Positions 1 through 11,439 are shown, counted from the stretch's first letter. The stretch: DNA of 64,000 nt from Digitaria exilis (GCA_015342445.1 JACEFO010003149.1:310001-374000); one strand, 5' to 3'. The notes: generated from the sequence alone by a model not told the origin. Program-made: numbers and translations.

Positions 1-734
1 CGTTTCTTTCTTTGTTACTTGATTCTTATGGTTGTATACTTGCTCTTTTTACTTTCTGTTCTAAGTATATAATATATAACCAGTAGGGGGCAACTCCTCC
101 TGATTCCTAAAAAAATCGTGTCCTTGACCTTGAGCATCCCTTCACCGCCTCGCCTTGCTGATTGTTTGTTAATTGGGGCAGAGAGAAGGGAGGTGGCCTC
201 GAATCTTGATTGCTAGTCGATGGTGGTGGCTTATGTGCTGCACTGCTACTTAGCTTCTGCCCGGGTGAGCTACTGTTTCGGTGGGAGAATCGGCAGGCCC
301 GTGCATACAAGAGCAGCATGTAATCACTGATTGGATCATTCCCTTTCTCATTTTTCTACGGCCTAAAGCAAGTTAAGTATGTAGTGCCGTGCCACTCCAC
401 GAACACACCTTCAAGCGTTGAACTTAGCCGCCACTTCAATCTTGATATATTACCACAGGATAGGATTATCCTAAGACACTTTTTGGCATGTGAGAGAAGT
501 TTTTTTTCAAAAAAACACAAATAATAAGAATATAATACAGGTTTATGAGTAAGCACGGTGAGTGCCTACATATTGGGGTGTGGCATCGTGTGGCGGTGAC
601 GGGTGAAACAACCAAGACCATAATGCAATGTTGAGCTCAACACGCCACACGCCCATTGTGCAAAGCTGTGATCGTGAGGCAAAGCCGCCGGCCATTGCAC
701 GCATATCAAATGGATTTATAGATCATATCAGGCT
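1..734. other. Left intergenic flank, no gene seen
   Basis: No splice-consistent or long coding frame is visible. The stretch around 255-305 (gagctactgtttcggtgggagaatc...) resembles the sequence following the promoter-like module at 16925-16975, so the window probably begins inside the downstream part of another copy of that duplicated unit. The rest is AT-rich and unassigned. Confidence 0.5.
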
Positions 735-1035
735 TCAAGAATCTTAGAATAATCATGTGATTGATGGTGAGGTGTGGCCCCTTTTCTTTCCTTTTTCTCC
801 CGTGAATATCCACCAGTGCAACATTATTTCTAGCGACAGGAGCGCAGTTAGTCTGCGGCCTCCTTTATGTATATACCAGCCCCATGGAGCCGTACCCTGT
901 GTTACGCGTACTCTACTGCACATAAATATACCAGCAGAAACCAACAAAGCTTTGACTTCTTTCATATGCATCGCATCGCTATATGGATAGGAGGCATCAG
1001 GCAACGTACAGTCAGCCATCATCACCATACAAGCG
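735..1035 (+). repeat. Promoter-like duplicated module, copy A
   Basis: Shares with 2740-3020 and 13386-13725 an ordered set of short blocks: a TATA-like stretch followed by a gtgttacg/tactctactgcac block, an agaaac/aacaa block, a catcgcatcg block, and the signature ggaggcatc.ggcaa near 990-1005. It is diverged from the other copies and no continuing ORF follows. It looks like the 5' end of a decayed, locally duplicated gene or non-coding unit. Confidence 0.45.
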
Positions 1036-2007
1036 CGGGGACATACCGGGAGATTTGGGGGTCTGCAAAAATGCTAAGTCCTGTTTGGATTGGATTATAT
1101 TCAAAGGAATCACAGGAAACTAGTTCCTTTGTTTTCTTCACGTCATAAATTGTTTGGAATAGAGGAAACATCTCCCACAATTTCTCCGGAAAATGCATGA
1201 ATATAAATTAAACACCACACCGAAGTCCAAGGGTGCACTGTCCTTTTGAGAGATGCGAAAAAGAGTGATGCAAAAAAAGATGAAAGAAGTACAGAAAGGA
1301 ACAAATCACTATCCAGCAAATATTTAGAAAGCACTATTGAAACTTTTTTCACAAATATCAATCGAAACACCGAGAATAATGGAAGGACCACACATCTCTA
1401 GTGGCAAGCACTCTATCCGCCTCCACCCCCCCCCCCCCTTCCCCCAGTCAGATCGGCAAATGAGGTACTAGGCAAGGTTGTTCGCAGGTTTGTGAACTGT
1501 GAATAAACTAGGAGTCAAATGGATAAGGTGTAAGCCCCATGCTTTGTGTTTAACAATATTGACCTAGTTCATGGACTACAGGCCCCCAAATGTAACAGTC
1601 CCACTTCTATTGAACACAAACATTTGCATTCAACATTTTGTGTAACTAATATTTTATTTATCATTACAAGTTATCATGTCCCTATGCTCACACCTCTTCC
1701 CACTCTATTACTTCAGTTTTTTTCAATCCTTTGCCTTCACATTTCATTCCTATTTTGTCTTTCTTGTGATTCTGTTGTCTTGCATTCTTTTGTTCCAAAC
1801 AAACCCTATAAGGGGCCCAATGTTCAATGCCAAAATGAAATAAGAACATTGTGATTCTTTTAAAACGGTCTGCAACATATGTGAATAAAGAAAGCCAGTA
1901 GCATATAGCATTATGTTGGATTGCCCTATCAATGGTTACGAAAAGCCACAAAGTAACGAGATGCCCTTAGTAGCTAAGAGGCTGAGAGTGCCTAGGACGG
2001 CCTCTAA
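1036..2007. other. Intergenic, no gene recognised
   Basis: No supported coding frame. There is a C-rich run near 1422-1445. The stretch is flanked by loosely inverted ctgtttggattgg (about 1082) and ttccaaacaaaccc (about 1792) blocks, which could be the ends of a decayed DNA transposon, but I could not define a target duplication. Confidence 0.4.
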
Positions 2008-2204
2008 GGCCAGTCTCAGTGGGAGGGTCATCACACAGTTACGAAGACTGCAAACTTGGAGACCTGTGCCAGCCAAGGGTCATGGTGATGACCCTCTTCC
2101 TCCTCTCTACTCATAAATAACTCTGCCATGTAAGCAAATTTGCTGATGTGGCATGATATTTAATGTCATGACCCTCCTCCATGACCCTCCCACTGAGACT
2201 GGCC
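2008..2204. mobile_element. Tourist-like MITE (PIF/Harbinger type), 197 bp
   Basis: Perfect 24-bp terminal inverted repeats lie at 2008-2031 and 2181-2204; each starts GGCCAGTCTCAGTGGGAGG. The element is flanked on both sides by TAA (2005-2007 and 2205-2207), the 3-bp target duplication expected for PIF/Harbinger elements. No coding capacity, so it is non-autonomous. The perfect repeats suggest a fairly recent insertion. Confidence 0.85.
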
Positions 2205-2224
2205 TAAAGTCACAAGTCACGCGA

Positions 2225-2340
2225 ATTTTTCACGCGTAAATGCGCGTGCGCGGTTCGTGGGATTCGAACTCACAACATAAGGCCTCGTGCGTAACCTCCT
2301 CTACCATCCCACCTATGCATCACTTGTGATTGAGTGGGAT
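2225..2340 (-). repeat. tRNA-like / SINE-like fragment
   Basis: On the minus strand there is a box A-like TGGTAGAGGAGGT (2294-2306) followed about 20-25 nt later by a box B-like GAGTTCGAATCCCAC (2258-2272), the spacing of an internal Pol III promoter. The 5' half of a tRNA cloverleaf is not complete, so a functional tRNA gene is unlikely; a tRNA-derived SINE head is the better reading. Confidence 0.4.
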
Positions 2341-2373
2341 ATGTTTTCCTTTTGAACTATACCCCGCGGACCC

Positions 2374-2640
2374 ATATAGTACCGGCTCGTAACACCAGCC
2401 GGTACTAAATGCCAAAATTAGTACCGTTTGGTGTTACGAGCCGGTACTAAATGCACGGGGCCTCGGGAACCCCCCCCCCCCGGGACCATTTAGTACCGGC
2501 TGGTAACACCAACCGGTACTAAATGGCGTTATTTAGAGCCGGTTGGTGTTACCAGCCGGTACTAAATGGTCCGAGGGCCCTCGGGAGCCTCCAGGGACAC
2601 GTTAGTACCGGGTTTTAAGACAACCGGTACTAACGTGTGA
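2374..2640. repeat. Fold-back repeat cluster built on GTACCGG...CCGGTAC
   Basis: Five modules of about 35 nt, each nearly palindromic (TAGTACCGG...GTAACACC...CCGGTACTA), are arranged as inverted pairs. Arms 2486-2516 and 2539-2569 are perfect 31-nt inverted repeats around a 22-nt loop. The pair near 2378-2453 forms a second hairpin with a perfect arm of about 21 nt. Repeats of this kind are widely dispersed in grass genomes. No coding capacity; a transcript would form long hairpins suitable for small-RNA processing. Confidence 0.7.
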
Positions 2641-2739
2641 GGGACGAATGCTCCATTCTCTAGTAGTGAATGGAGCCAATTCTGGAGAACTAGATATAAT
2701 AAAGTTTGATTCCTGTGTGCCAAAATAAGAGTGTGCTAC

Positions 2740-3020
2740 TTCAGCACATATGCTTTGTCCTGAGTAATTGAAAATAGAGCAATAACTTGGCTGAGAGAAA
2801 AATCTACCAACCACGGATGCTGCAACGTTACTTTCTAGCAACAGCAGTGCACTTAGTTGGGTGCCTTCTCATATATAGCACCCCCCCCCATCTTGCATTA
2901 CCTGGTGTTACGTATTCTACTGCACTCCGTAGAAACTCACAAGAGCTTATGAGAGTTTAAATGTCTTTCATAAGCACTTCATCGCATCGTGAATAGAAGG
3001 CATCTGGCAACGTGCAACCA
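2740..3020 (+). repeat. Promoter-like duplicated module, copy B
   Basis: Contains in order caccaacca(c) with tgcaac.tta, a TATA-like catatatagcacc (about 2868), gtgttacgtattctactgcac, agaaactcacaagag, gagagttta, catcgcatcgtg and the ggcatctggcaacg signature (about 3000). It aligns best with copy C at 13386-13725. No ORF of note follows. Confidence 0.45.
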
Positions 3021-3404
3021 CCATCCTAATTGTTAATGTTTTTATTGTGCGAAACATCCTAATTGTTAATTGTAGTCAGATGGTTTATTTCTGGTTTATG
3101 TGCCTTGAAGCAGTGTGGTGGTGTGAGGGAGTGCAAATGAGTCAATGAGTGGTTTCTTTGTGATAACTATTACTTGAGAAAATCTTGAGTTATGTGACCT
3201 TGGGTACACCAACTTGGTAAATTTATATGAATTATGGCCAGATTTATGATCCATGCTGTTATTATGAATACAACGATCATTTTGTTCCATGCGGAGCATG
3301 TACGTCAAGTCTCACTATGGAGTGGAGCTTATCCAGAGGTTTCCTGTCAACCGAAACCCACTGAGTGGTGCTCTAATTGAATGAATTATTTTTGTGTGTG
3401 AAAC
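3021..3404. other. Intergenic up to the Ty3 insertion point
   Basis: No gene recognised. The last five bases (3400-3404, GAAAC) are the left copy of the target duplication of the retrotransposon that follows. Confidence 0.6.
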
Positions 3405-3994
3405 TGTTGACGCACTTCTGGTCAACACACGAAAGCGCTAGATCGCGCGGTCGTCAAGATTCTCCTCGCCGGAGCTCCTGAGTGCAGCCGGTCGGACCGC
3501 CTGTAGGGGCCGGTTAGACCGCCTGTAGCAGAGGCGCCGCGAAAGCCTACGATCACAACCTCGGGAGGGACCCCGTCAGAGGCTGCGAACCTAGGGTTGT
3601 TCTAAAGTCGGCAAGGTCACTTAGAACGTCCTAAAACACCGTGGAGACAAAGAAGGAAAGCAAAGGGGTTGGAAAAGCTAGGGTTTGGAGATAAAAAGTA
3701 AGACAATGATTTGTACAATTGGGTAAAGGTCCTCAATCGGCCACGGCCCTTTATATTTATAGGGTGGGGAGGTCTTGCCCCGCAAGAAAGTCCTTGTACA
3801 GATCTAAAAACGTGTAAAAACATGATTCTACTCGGCCTCAGAGACAGGCGGTCAAACCGCGTGTGACAGACGGTTAGACCGCCTGGCACATTACCAGATC
3901 GGCTACAGGGCCCAACTGGTCTAACTGCATGTACAGGCGTTCTAGACCGGCTGTCCCAGCCTGATCGGCTTTAAGCCATTTTTGGTCATCAACA
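3405..3994 (-). repeat. 3' LTR of the Ty3 element
   Basis: 590 bp, TGTTGA...TCAACA ends, same length as the partner LTR with no indel. Carries several copies of the palindromic ccggtcggaccgcc-type repeat (about 3485-3530, 3843-3885 and 3915-3955), which are part of the LTR itself. Confidence 0.95.
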
Positions 3995-4012
3995 TATGCC
4001 CCCCTGCTTTTT
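3995..4012 (-). other. Polypurine tract of the Ty3 element
   Basis: On the minus strand the sequence immediately before the 3' LTR reads AAAGCAGGGGGGCATA, a G-rich purine tract in the position expected for plus-strand DNA priming. Confidence 0.8.
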
Positions 4013-4115
4013 GGAAAAACTTTGTTTACCACAAAACATTTAATCAGACTAAGGGCGACCCTCTATTGTCGGTCATTTTTCTCTAAGGGCGATATCACAT
4101 ATCGGCCATATCCCT

Positions 4116-5180
4116 TCAAGCATGTTGCCAAACACTCGGATAATATTTCTTCAAGTATTTCCCATTGAGCGTTCTTCGCAACTGAAACCCTTGCAAAGTC
4201 TCCACCATGTAGGAATTCCCAGAGCAAACCTTCACAATACGATAAGGTCCTTCCCAATTCGGCGACCATTTACCAAACTTGTTGCTCTTTGTTCCTATAG
4301 GCAAAATAGTCTTCCAAACTAAATCATCGACTTGAAAGGATTTGAGTTTTACCTTCTTGTTATATGCTCGAGCCACTCTTCTCTTATCTTTTTCGATTTC
4401 CTCCAAAGCCCCCAAACGCTTGTCGGTCACATCATCAATATTATCCATCATCAAAGCACAATATGTGTTAGCATCAAGATCATTTTGCTTAGCCAATCTA
4501 TAAGCAAAACGGCCTCTTGACCATAGACAAGCTCAAACGGAGTAACCTTGGTAGCTCCATGTCTAGAAATACGATGCGCCCATAATGCCTCAGATAAAAC
4601 CTCGTGCCACCGCCTAGGATAATCTTCAATCTTTTTCTTTATGAGCTTGATCAAAATCTTATTGCTAGACTCGGCTTGACCATTGGCTTGAGCATAATAC
4701 GGAGACGAATTGAGCAATTTAATACCATAGGATTCAACAAACTCACGTACCTCCTTAGAAATAAACGACGTCCCTTGATCTGTCGTCAATGTTTGAGGAA
4801 TCCCAAATCTATGAATAATATGTGCAGTAATAAACTCAATCACCTCTCTGTGTGTCATGCTCTTGAGGGGAATTGCTTCAGTCCACTTGGTAAAATAATC
4901 AGTAGCCACATTCACAAAAAAATGACCCTTGATGAAGAAGGATGAATCTTACCAACAAAATCTAAACCCCATCCACTAAAAGGCCATGGTTTAATGATCG
5001 GATGCATCAACGGAGCAGGTGCAATCTGAATATCCTCGAACTTTTGACACTCTTCACACCCTTTGTAGTAACCAAAACAATCGGCTATCATTGTAGGCCA
5101 ATAAAAGCAAGCCCGCCTAAGGAGCCACTTCATCATCCGAGCCGATTGATGTGTACCACAAATTCCTCATGAACCTCTAC
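4116..5180 (-). pseudogene. Ty3 integrase (broken)
   Basis: Spread over three frames. The part at 4912-5136 has the end of the zinc-binding region (CEECQKF) and the first core strand (WGLDFVGKI). The part at 4451-4915 has VATDYFTKWTEA, TTDQGTSF and GQAESSNK, which carry the acidic residues of the DDE retroviral-integrase core. The part at 4116-4496 has the C-terminal region (GKWSPNWEGPYRI). A frameshift or short deletion near 4495-4515 separates core and tail, another break lies near 4912-4925, and a one-base loss near 5155-5170 disrupts the upstream zinc-binding His region. The copy cannot make a continuous integrase. Confidence 0.9.
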
Positions 5181-5318
5181 CATAGCCAATGTAGCTTGAT
5201 CAGGATCTAAGCATTTCAAAAGCAATCCATCCATGGTCCGACGATATAGTTCACCATCAATTAAAGTAAACTTGAAAGCCCATCGTCGGACTTTTCGATC
5301 CACTGACCTGCTAGTATC

Positions 5319-6401
5319 CTACAAATACTCCACCAGAGGCTTCCTCCAATCACCAATATCGGCCACAATAGATTGAAAATCATTAACAGCCGAATTGGTA
5401 TTTTCCAAGGCACAGGCGGTCAGACCGCCTGTACTGGCGGTTAGACCGGCCGTACCTGTCAGACCGGCAGCGATAGGCGGTCGAACCGCCTGTTCCAGAG
5501 CAGAAACGTCAACTTCGCGAAACATCGGCCTCTTGTTATGAAAATTTCTTTTCTGAACATTATAGCCTGATGCTTGTTGTGCCAACGCATTAGCTCTAGG
5601 ATTCTCTTCTCTTGGTACATGATAAATGACAAATTCCTCAAAGCAAGATATAATATCTAAACACTTATCAAGATAAGCATTCAAAAATCCATCTAAGCAT
5701 TGACAAACCTTAGATACTTGTTGTACTACCAAAAGAGAATCACCATATGCATCCACATGTTTTACTCTCGTATCATGTAAAATCTCCAATCCGAATAACA
5801 AAGCTTCATATTCGGTTTGGTTGTTAGTGCATTTACGATCTAATCGGTTAAGAGCTTCAAAAACAACACCGTTTGGTGATATAAGAATAACACCAACTCC
5901 ACAACCACTCTTGCAAACCGATCCATCAAAATGCAACCTCCATGGGGTAAAAGTAATACAGCCGGCATTTAAATCAAGATGTTCATTAATCCTATGTTCA
6001 ACAATAAAATCGGCAACGATTTGTCCTTTCATAGATCTCAATGGCTCAAAGACTAAATCATATTCAATCAAAGCATTAGCCCATTTGCCGATTCTACTAC
6101 TTAATATAGGTCTATGCAACATGTATTTAATTATGTTGGCTTGACTAGCAACTATGCAAGTATTTATTAACAAATAATGCCTCAACTTTGTACAAGCATT
6201 ATATAATGATAAACATAACTTTTCAATGAAAGTATACCTTGTTTCGGTGTCCAATAATCTTCTCCTTGCATATGCAATAATATATTCCTTTCCTTCGGTC
6301 TCTTGGATCAAAACAGCACCAATAACACTTTCTTCGGCCGCGATATATAACTTGAAAGGAATTCCACTCTTAGGTGCCCGAAGAACCGGAGGCGAAGACA
6401 A
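5319..6401 (-). pseudogene. Ty3 RNase H region
   Basis: A 360-codon frame joins the RT thumb/connection part (IPFKLYIAAEESVIGAVL, AYARRRLLDTETRYTFIEK) to a plant-type RNase H domain: LHFDGSVCKSGCGVG supplies the first Asp, NNQTEYEALLFGL the Glu, and AYGDSLLVVQQ the second Asp. The last catalytic position, normally in an (E/A)ADALA context, reads RANALAQQ, so that Asp is Asn here. Palindromic GGCGGTC repeats are inserted at about 5410-5500 and read as a Gly/Leu/Thr/Ala-rich tail. It continues the RT ORF but with a frame break near 6440. Confidence 0.9.
5408..5502. repeat. Palindromic GGCGGTC-type repeat cluster (pol)
   Basis: Four adjacent copies of a near-palindrome (aggcggtcagaccgcctgt and variants with ccggccgt or cgaaccgcc), inside the RNase H-integrase coding stretch. 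Confidence 0.8.
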
Positions 6402-6443
6402 ATAATGCTTGATCTCATCAAACGCCTCTTGCAGTTTTGTCCG

Positions 6444-7568
6444 TCAAGTGAATTCAGCATCATCTTTCAACCGAAGCAAAGGAGTAAAAACATTCCGCTT
6501 TCCCGGCAAATTGCAAATAAACCTTCTCAAATAATTCACTTTGCCCAAAAATTTTTGCAATTCTTTCTTAGAGCCAGGCGCCTGCAACTTACCAATAGTG
6601 TCGGTCTTCTTTGGATCAATCTCTATGCCATTCTCATGAACTATGAAACCCAAAAACAACACATTTGAGCGGATTCATCTTCAAACCATACCGACGCATT
6701 CTTTCAAATGCAAGTCTCAAATCGGCCAAATGAGAACCACTTCCAGCTGATTTAACAACAATATCATCGATATAAACTTTTAAAATAATACCAAGCAAAT
6801 CATGGAAGATCAAATTCATCGCCCTTTGATAAGTAGCACCGGCATTCTTTAAACCAAAAGTCATAACAATCCACTCAAACAAACAAACAAAGCCTGGACA
6901 TACAAAAGCCGTTTTGGATATATCCTCTTCGGCCATAAATATTTGATTGTAACCAGCATTACCATCAAGAAAGCTAATCATTCTATGTCCAGACGCAGCA
7001 TCGATAATCATATCGGCTATTGCTATACGATATTCATCTTTAGGAGTAGCACGATTAAAATTTCTAAAATCAATACACACTCTAATCTTACTCGTTCCTT
7101 TCTTTTCTACGGATATAATATTAGAAATCCATTCAGCATATCGACAAGGTCTAATAAACTTTGCTTCTAATAACCGATTTATTTTCTCTTTAACTCGGTC
7201 ATAAATTCAGGATTAAAACGCCTAGTTGGTTGTTTATAAGGCCTAAAACCATACTTAATAGGCAACCGATGCTCAACAAGCTCTCGGCTTAAACCAGGCA
7301 TTTTATGATAATTCCAAGCAAAGCAATCGACATACTCTTTTAACAAGTTTACTAATTCAAATTTAAAAGCAGGATCTAAATTCTTATTTACAAACGTCGG
7401 CCTGGGCAAAGAACCATCACCAATGTCTACCTCCTCAAGAGGATCGGCCGACGTAAAACCACATCCTAGCTTGCTTATATCATCAAAGTCTTCAATGGCT
7501 TCACACATATCGTTCTGATGCGACCGATAGTGTTCAAGTCTCTGCTGCAACCACTCTCGATTATCCAT
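6444..7568 (-). pseudogene. Ty3 reverse transcriptase (broken)
   Basis: Three frames. 7179-7568 is the N-terminal part ending FRPYKQPTRRFNPEF. 6634-7080 holds the palm: CIDFRNFNRATPKDEY, the GNAGYNQIFMAEED block, and the catalytic VYIDDIVVKS motif. 6444-6662 continues with FLGFIVHENGIE and KELQKFLGKVNYLRRFI. Frame breaks fall near 6640, 7080-7180 and 6440. The family's active-site YxDD motif is present, but no continuous enzyme can be read. Confidence 0.92.
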
Positions 7569-7666
7569 TAAATCATATGAGATGATTTAGCCGATTATTC
7601 ATCGGCTTTATGACAGTAGGGATGAAGCATTTTTATTACAGCTGATAAACTCAAATTCAGAAAGAT

Positions 7667-8281
7667 CTAAGCCTGACAAAAACATCTAACATCATCATGA
7701 ATGCCAATCAAAGAGCTATCAGCTAAAGCAACACAAGCAGAAGTATCACCATGCACAACTTCTACATCATCATCTACCCATTCAATTAAACATTGATCCA
7801 AAGTAGAAGAAATGCATTGGTTTGCATGAATCCAATCACGACCCAAGATTAAACTAAAGTTATCTTGAGTCTCAGCGACGAAGAAAGCAGTGGCCAAGGT
7901 CTTGCTCCCAATAGTAAGCTCCATAGAAACCACCCCCTTGGCACCAATAGGCTCTCCTCCTCCAATGCCGCTGACGGTCATGTTGGTCTTGATCAGCTAC
8001 GAATCTGAACCACCAAGCTTCTTGTACAAAGAATAGGGCATTAAATTTACAATAGCCCCTCCATCGACCAACATCCGCGAGATTGGCTTCCCATTAATAT
8101 GTCCCTTCAAATATAAAGCCTTCAAGTGATTGTCTTCAGCTTTAGGCTTCTGGAATATAGCTTCCTTGGGACCAAAATTGAGATGAGCAACCTCCTCCTC
8201 CGAAATCATGTCCCCATCCATGGACATATGAAGCACATTCACATCGAGATTCATGCGCTCCGGAGAAGAACTGTAATCCAC
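7667..8281 (-). pseudogene. Ty3 aspartic protease region (broken)
   Basis: Two pieces in one frame are separated by a stop near 7983-7997. The upstream piece has the protease active-site segment SRMLVDGGAIVNLMPYSLY, where the usual D-S/T-G-A of retroviral-type aspartic proteases is DGGA. The downstream piece has ATAFFVAETQDNFSLILGRDWIHA, the ILGRDWI block typical of the second half of the protease fold. Confidence 0.85.
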
Positions 8282-8377
8282 AAGCTCTTCATCGTCCTCA
8301 GCAGTGGGAACCGATGTTGACTTGCATTCACGAGCCGAAGAACTGGAAGAAGAAACATTGGGTGCTTCTGCATCACC

Positions 8378-8478
8378 CGGTCGGACCGCCTCTACAGGCG
8401 GTCTGACCGCCTGGGTCGCTGACTCAGAATGATAGGCGGTCTGGACCGCCTGTGCAGCCGGTTGGACCGCCTATTGGT
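8378..8478. repeat. Palindromic GGCGGTC-type repeat cluster
   Basis: Four copies in about 100 bp (ccggtcggaccgcc, aggcggtctgaccgcct, aggcggtctggaccgcct, ccggttggaccgcc) separated by short, unequal spacers. Confidence 0.8.
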
Positions 8479-8869
8479 CTCCCTTTGGCTTCCACTCCTT
8501 CTTCTGTGGAATCATGGGCTTGACTTGGTTGAAGAATTCATCTCTCTGCTTCTCCAACTCTTGCTCTTATCTTTCCCGAAAACAAAGTCTCTGAAACTTT
8601 CTCTTCTCGTGTGCAAGTCAACCCTTCAGGACACCACTTCGGAAGAAAACGCTGCTGAGTCTTGTTAGCACTAGATCCCTGATCTTCCACCACCTTTTCA
8701 CCGGAAGTTGGCTTCATAGCCAGACTTTTCTCAATAGGAACATCCATAGTTCCAACTTGAATAATATCGAACTCAGTAGTCCTCTCTGAGTCCACATCCA
8801 TGCTCTGTACCTCCTCTTTCATCTTGGGTCGATAAACCTGCCTCGGAGGAGCTCTTGGCGGTTGACCTT

Positions 8870-8916
8870 GACGGGCGGTCTGACCGCCTGTGACAGGCGG
8901 TCTAACCGCCTGTGTC
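8870..8916. repeat. Palindromic GGCGGTC-type repeat pair
   Basis: Two head-to-tail near-palindromes (ggcggtctgaccgcctgt, ggcggtctaaccgcctgt) inside the linker coding region. Confidence 0.8.
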
Positions 8917-9302
8917 CAGCGTCCTTGACCAGATTGGCGGAAAGCCGATCGGTCATGTCTGGGATATACAATCCTATCCTGCACACTCCTTCTCAGACCT
9001 TCCCAGCTAGGATAAAACGAAGGCTGCATAGTTGAATGATATGGCACCCACATCACTCCATTGTCATCCCACACCGGATCCAACTTCATACGAGGAGGTG
9101 AAGGAACCCTCTAATTCTGGATCGGTGCTCTCATTCTTTTTTTTAACGGCCGATCGCTTGGAACGGCCTTTTGTTTGGTGTACTTGTCATAAAGCATACC
9201 AACGTGACTTTGGGCTTCTGAACACCCTGCTTCTTCTCCACGTTCATCTACCAAGTACCAACTTCTGGATACTTCGGAATCAGCATCTTTGGGCGTCTAT
9301 GG

Positions 9303-9352
9303 GGACAGGCGGTCTGACCGCCTGGCGCAGCCGGTCTGACCGCCTGTAATAG
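9303..9352. repeat. Palindromic GGCGGTC-type repeat pair
   Basis: Two copies (aggcggtctgaccgcct, ccggtctgaccgcctgt) separated by about 8 bp, inside the linker coding region. Confidence 0.8.
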
Positions 9353-9571
9353 ACCAGACCCGGGCGCCCGCAGTTCAGGAACAGCGACCGATCCTTGCCC
9401 CCCTTGTCCAGAGGACTTCACAGTGACCTTAAATGACTCTTTGCCATCAGCCGTCTTCTCATAAGTCACTTCTCTAACCGACTCTTTTGAAGACGGCCTT
9501 TTCTCTCCAATCATCATGTCCTTCCCTTTGGTAGATTCGGCTTGATGTGGCCGAACCAAGACCTTGGGCTA

Positions 9572-11439
9572 CTACAACTCCATGGTGTTGACCGGAAAAG
9601 GAGTCTCATCAATTTGCATCTCATGAAACTTCAAACGGCTCTCATTAATAGCCGATTGAACCTGCCGACGGAAGACATTGCAATCATTAGTAGCATGCGA
9701 AAAAGAATTATTAAATTTACAATAAACACGCTTTCTCAATTCTTCCATAGGTGGTATAACATGAGAAATCTTGATGTAACCAAATTTGTGCAACTCATCA
9801 AATATACGATCACATTTGGACACATGAAAAATAAATTTTATGTCTTCTTGCCGATTCTTATGAATCGGCTTAAGAGATGAGCATGACACAGTTTTCTTAT
9901 TAGCAGGCCATACAAATTCTGCTAAATAAACATCATTATCATTGTCGGTCGAATCATCGGATTCATAATCAACTATATGAACATTGGACCGACGTGTCTT
10001 GAAACTCTCATTCTCTTTATTCATTCGGCCTTCAGCTACCTCAGCTCTAATATGTACTTGTGCGACCGAATAATAATCACAATTGTCTATTTTTTCTCTA
10101 ATGGAGGATTTTAAACCTCTAAAACATAGCCCAGCAAGGTCAACCTCAGAAATAGACAAATTAAAGCAACGGTTTTTAATGTCTTTAAATCTTCTCATAA
10201 ATTGAGAAACAGTTTCATCCCGCCCGGTCTAACCGATGCCAAATCTGCTAATTTCATCTCATGATTGCCAGTATAAAAATGATCATGAAACTTACACTCT
10301 AGTTGATCCCAACTCATGATGGAACTAGGGGCTAATGAAGAAAACCAAGCAAAAGCAGTACCAGTAAGTGACAATGAAAACAAGCGTACTCTAATTGCTT
10401 CATAATTTCCAGCCTCTCCTAGTTGAGCGACGTATTGACTAATATGTTCCCAAGTGGTGCGCTCATCATCTCCACTAAATTTTACAAAATCTGGCAAGCG
10501 CCACCCATTTGGAAAAGGAACAGTATCAAAGCTAGCATGACAAGGTTTCTGATATACTCTAGTATTACCAAAATCAACGCCTAGCTTATTTCTCATCACA
10601 TCAGACAATTCCTCCCTGAATCTAGTAAATTCGGCCCATTGGCGGTTTTGTTGGGCCGAAGATTGCATAGCATTCATATAATTCAAGTGAGGTGCTTGTT
10701 TGTTCTGTATATCCCTATGTGCATTAAAAACATCATAGGGAACACCACCCGAATTTGCTTTATACATAGTCGTGGAATAAGTAGCGCCTGCTATAGCTAC
10801 TGAACCAGCACGGCCAGGAGAGACCGAGTTTGTAACAGTAGACAGCGGCAAAGGTTGCTCCAGCGTAAATACCATAGCATTAGTAGGATTAATCTGTCCA
10901 CCAGAGCCAGCGGTCTGACCGCCTGTCGCGGTTGGACCGGCCGTTCTGGCGGTCTGACCGGCTGTAAAACCAGCCGCCACCGACCCATCTGTATTCACCG
11001 TTTTTGGTCTGGGCATGTTAGGTGGTGGTGGGGTCTGTCCCGCAAAGTAATTCGGTGGCATGCCATAAAAGATATTATGCTCAGGTAATTCATGAGTATC
11101 TAAGGATTTTCCTTCTAGTTTTTTGAGTCGTTCTAGCAATTGTTCACCTAATGAATCACGATCCGAAAAACCTGTACCCACATGAGTAGATATAGGGGGT
11201 AAAGGTGCAGAAGTGCTTACATTGTCAATTACATCAATTTGCCCCTTACTCATCTTAAAGGAAGGCATGACGAAGTCTCGAACACTTTTCGCTGAACGAT
11301 CTTCACGACCTTTCCGAAATGTCTTCAAGAACTCCGCCTCGAGATGCTTCTGGAGCGCCATAAACCTCTCATGATTTTCAACACTAAGATCTTCAAGCGA
11401 AGCTGTCACGATGTTGTCTTCCCCAACGTCGAAGCCCAT
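9572..11439 (-). pseudogene. Ty3 gag (frameshifted)
   Basis: The first ATG after the 5' LTR is at 11437-11439 (protein start MGFDVGEDNI). The frame could be extended back into the LTR only from a non-ATG codon, so I place the start here. The first part (to 10195) contains the capsid-like retrotransposon-gag block (LPDFVKFSGDDERTTWEHI..., GTAFAWFSSLAP). A one-base frameshift near 10220-10232 moves reading to the second part (FMRRFKDIKNRCF...; 9572-10198), which has a degenerate Cys/His stretch (CKFNNSFSHATNDC) where related elements carry a zinc-knuckle-like motif. Two palindromic repeats are embedded at 10905-10970. Confidence 0.88.
10905..10972. repeat. Palindromic GGCGGTC-type repeat cluster (gag)
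   Basis: Three copies (gcggtctgaccgcctgt, cggttggaccggccgt, ggcggtctgaccggctgt) inside gag, translated on the minus strand as a run rich in Gly-Gln/Pro-Thr-Ala. Confidence 0.8.

Larger units (their letters stand above)
8290..9559 (-). pseudogene. Ty3 gag-pol linker region
   Basis: Low-complexity region between gag and protease, readable as 9248-9559 and 8538-9089 in different frames. It includes a VRPHQAEST... start, an acidic/polar stretch, and two or more translated palindromic repeats (AVRPPVTGGQTA-type). I recognise no catalytic domain here. Confidence 0.65.

Noticed and set aside
2225..2340. Functional tRNA gene
   Set aside because: Box A and B fit but the acceptor stem and 5' half do not close; more likely a SINE or tRNA-derived relic.
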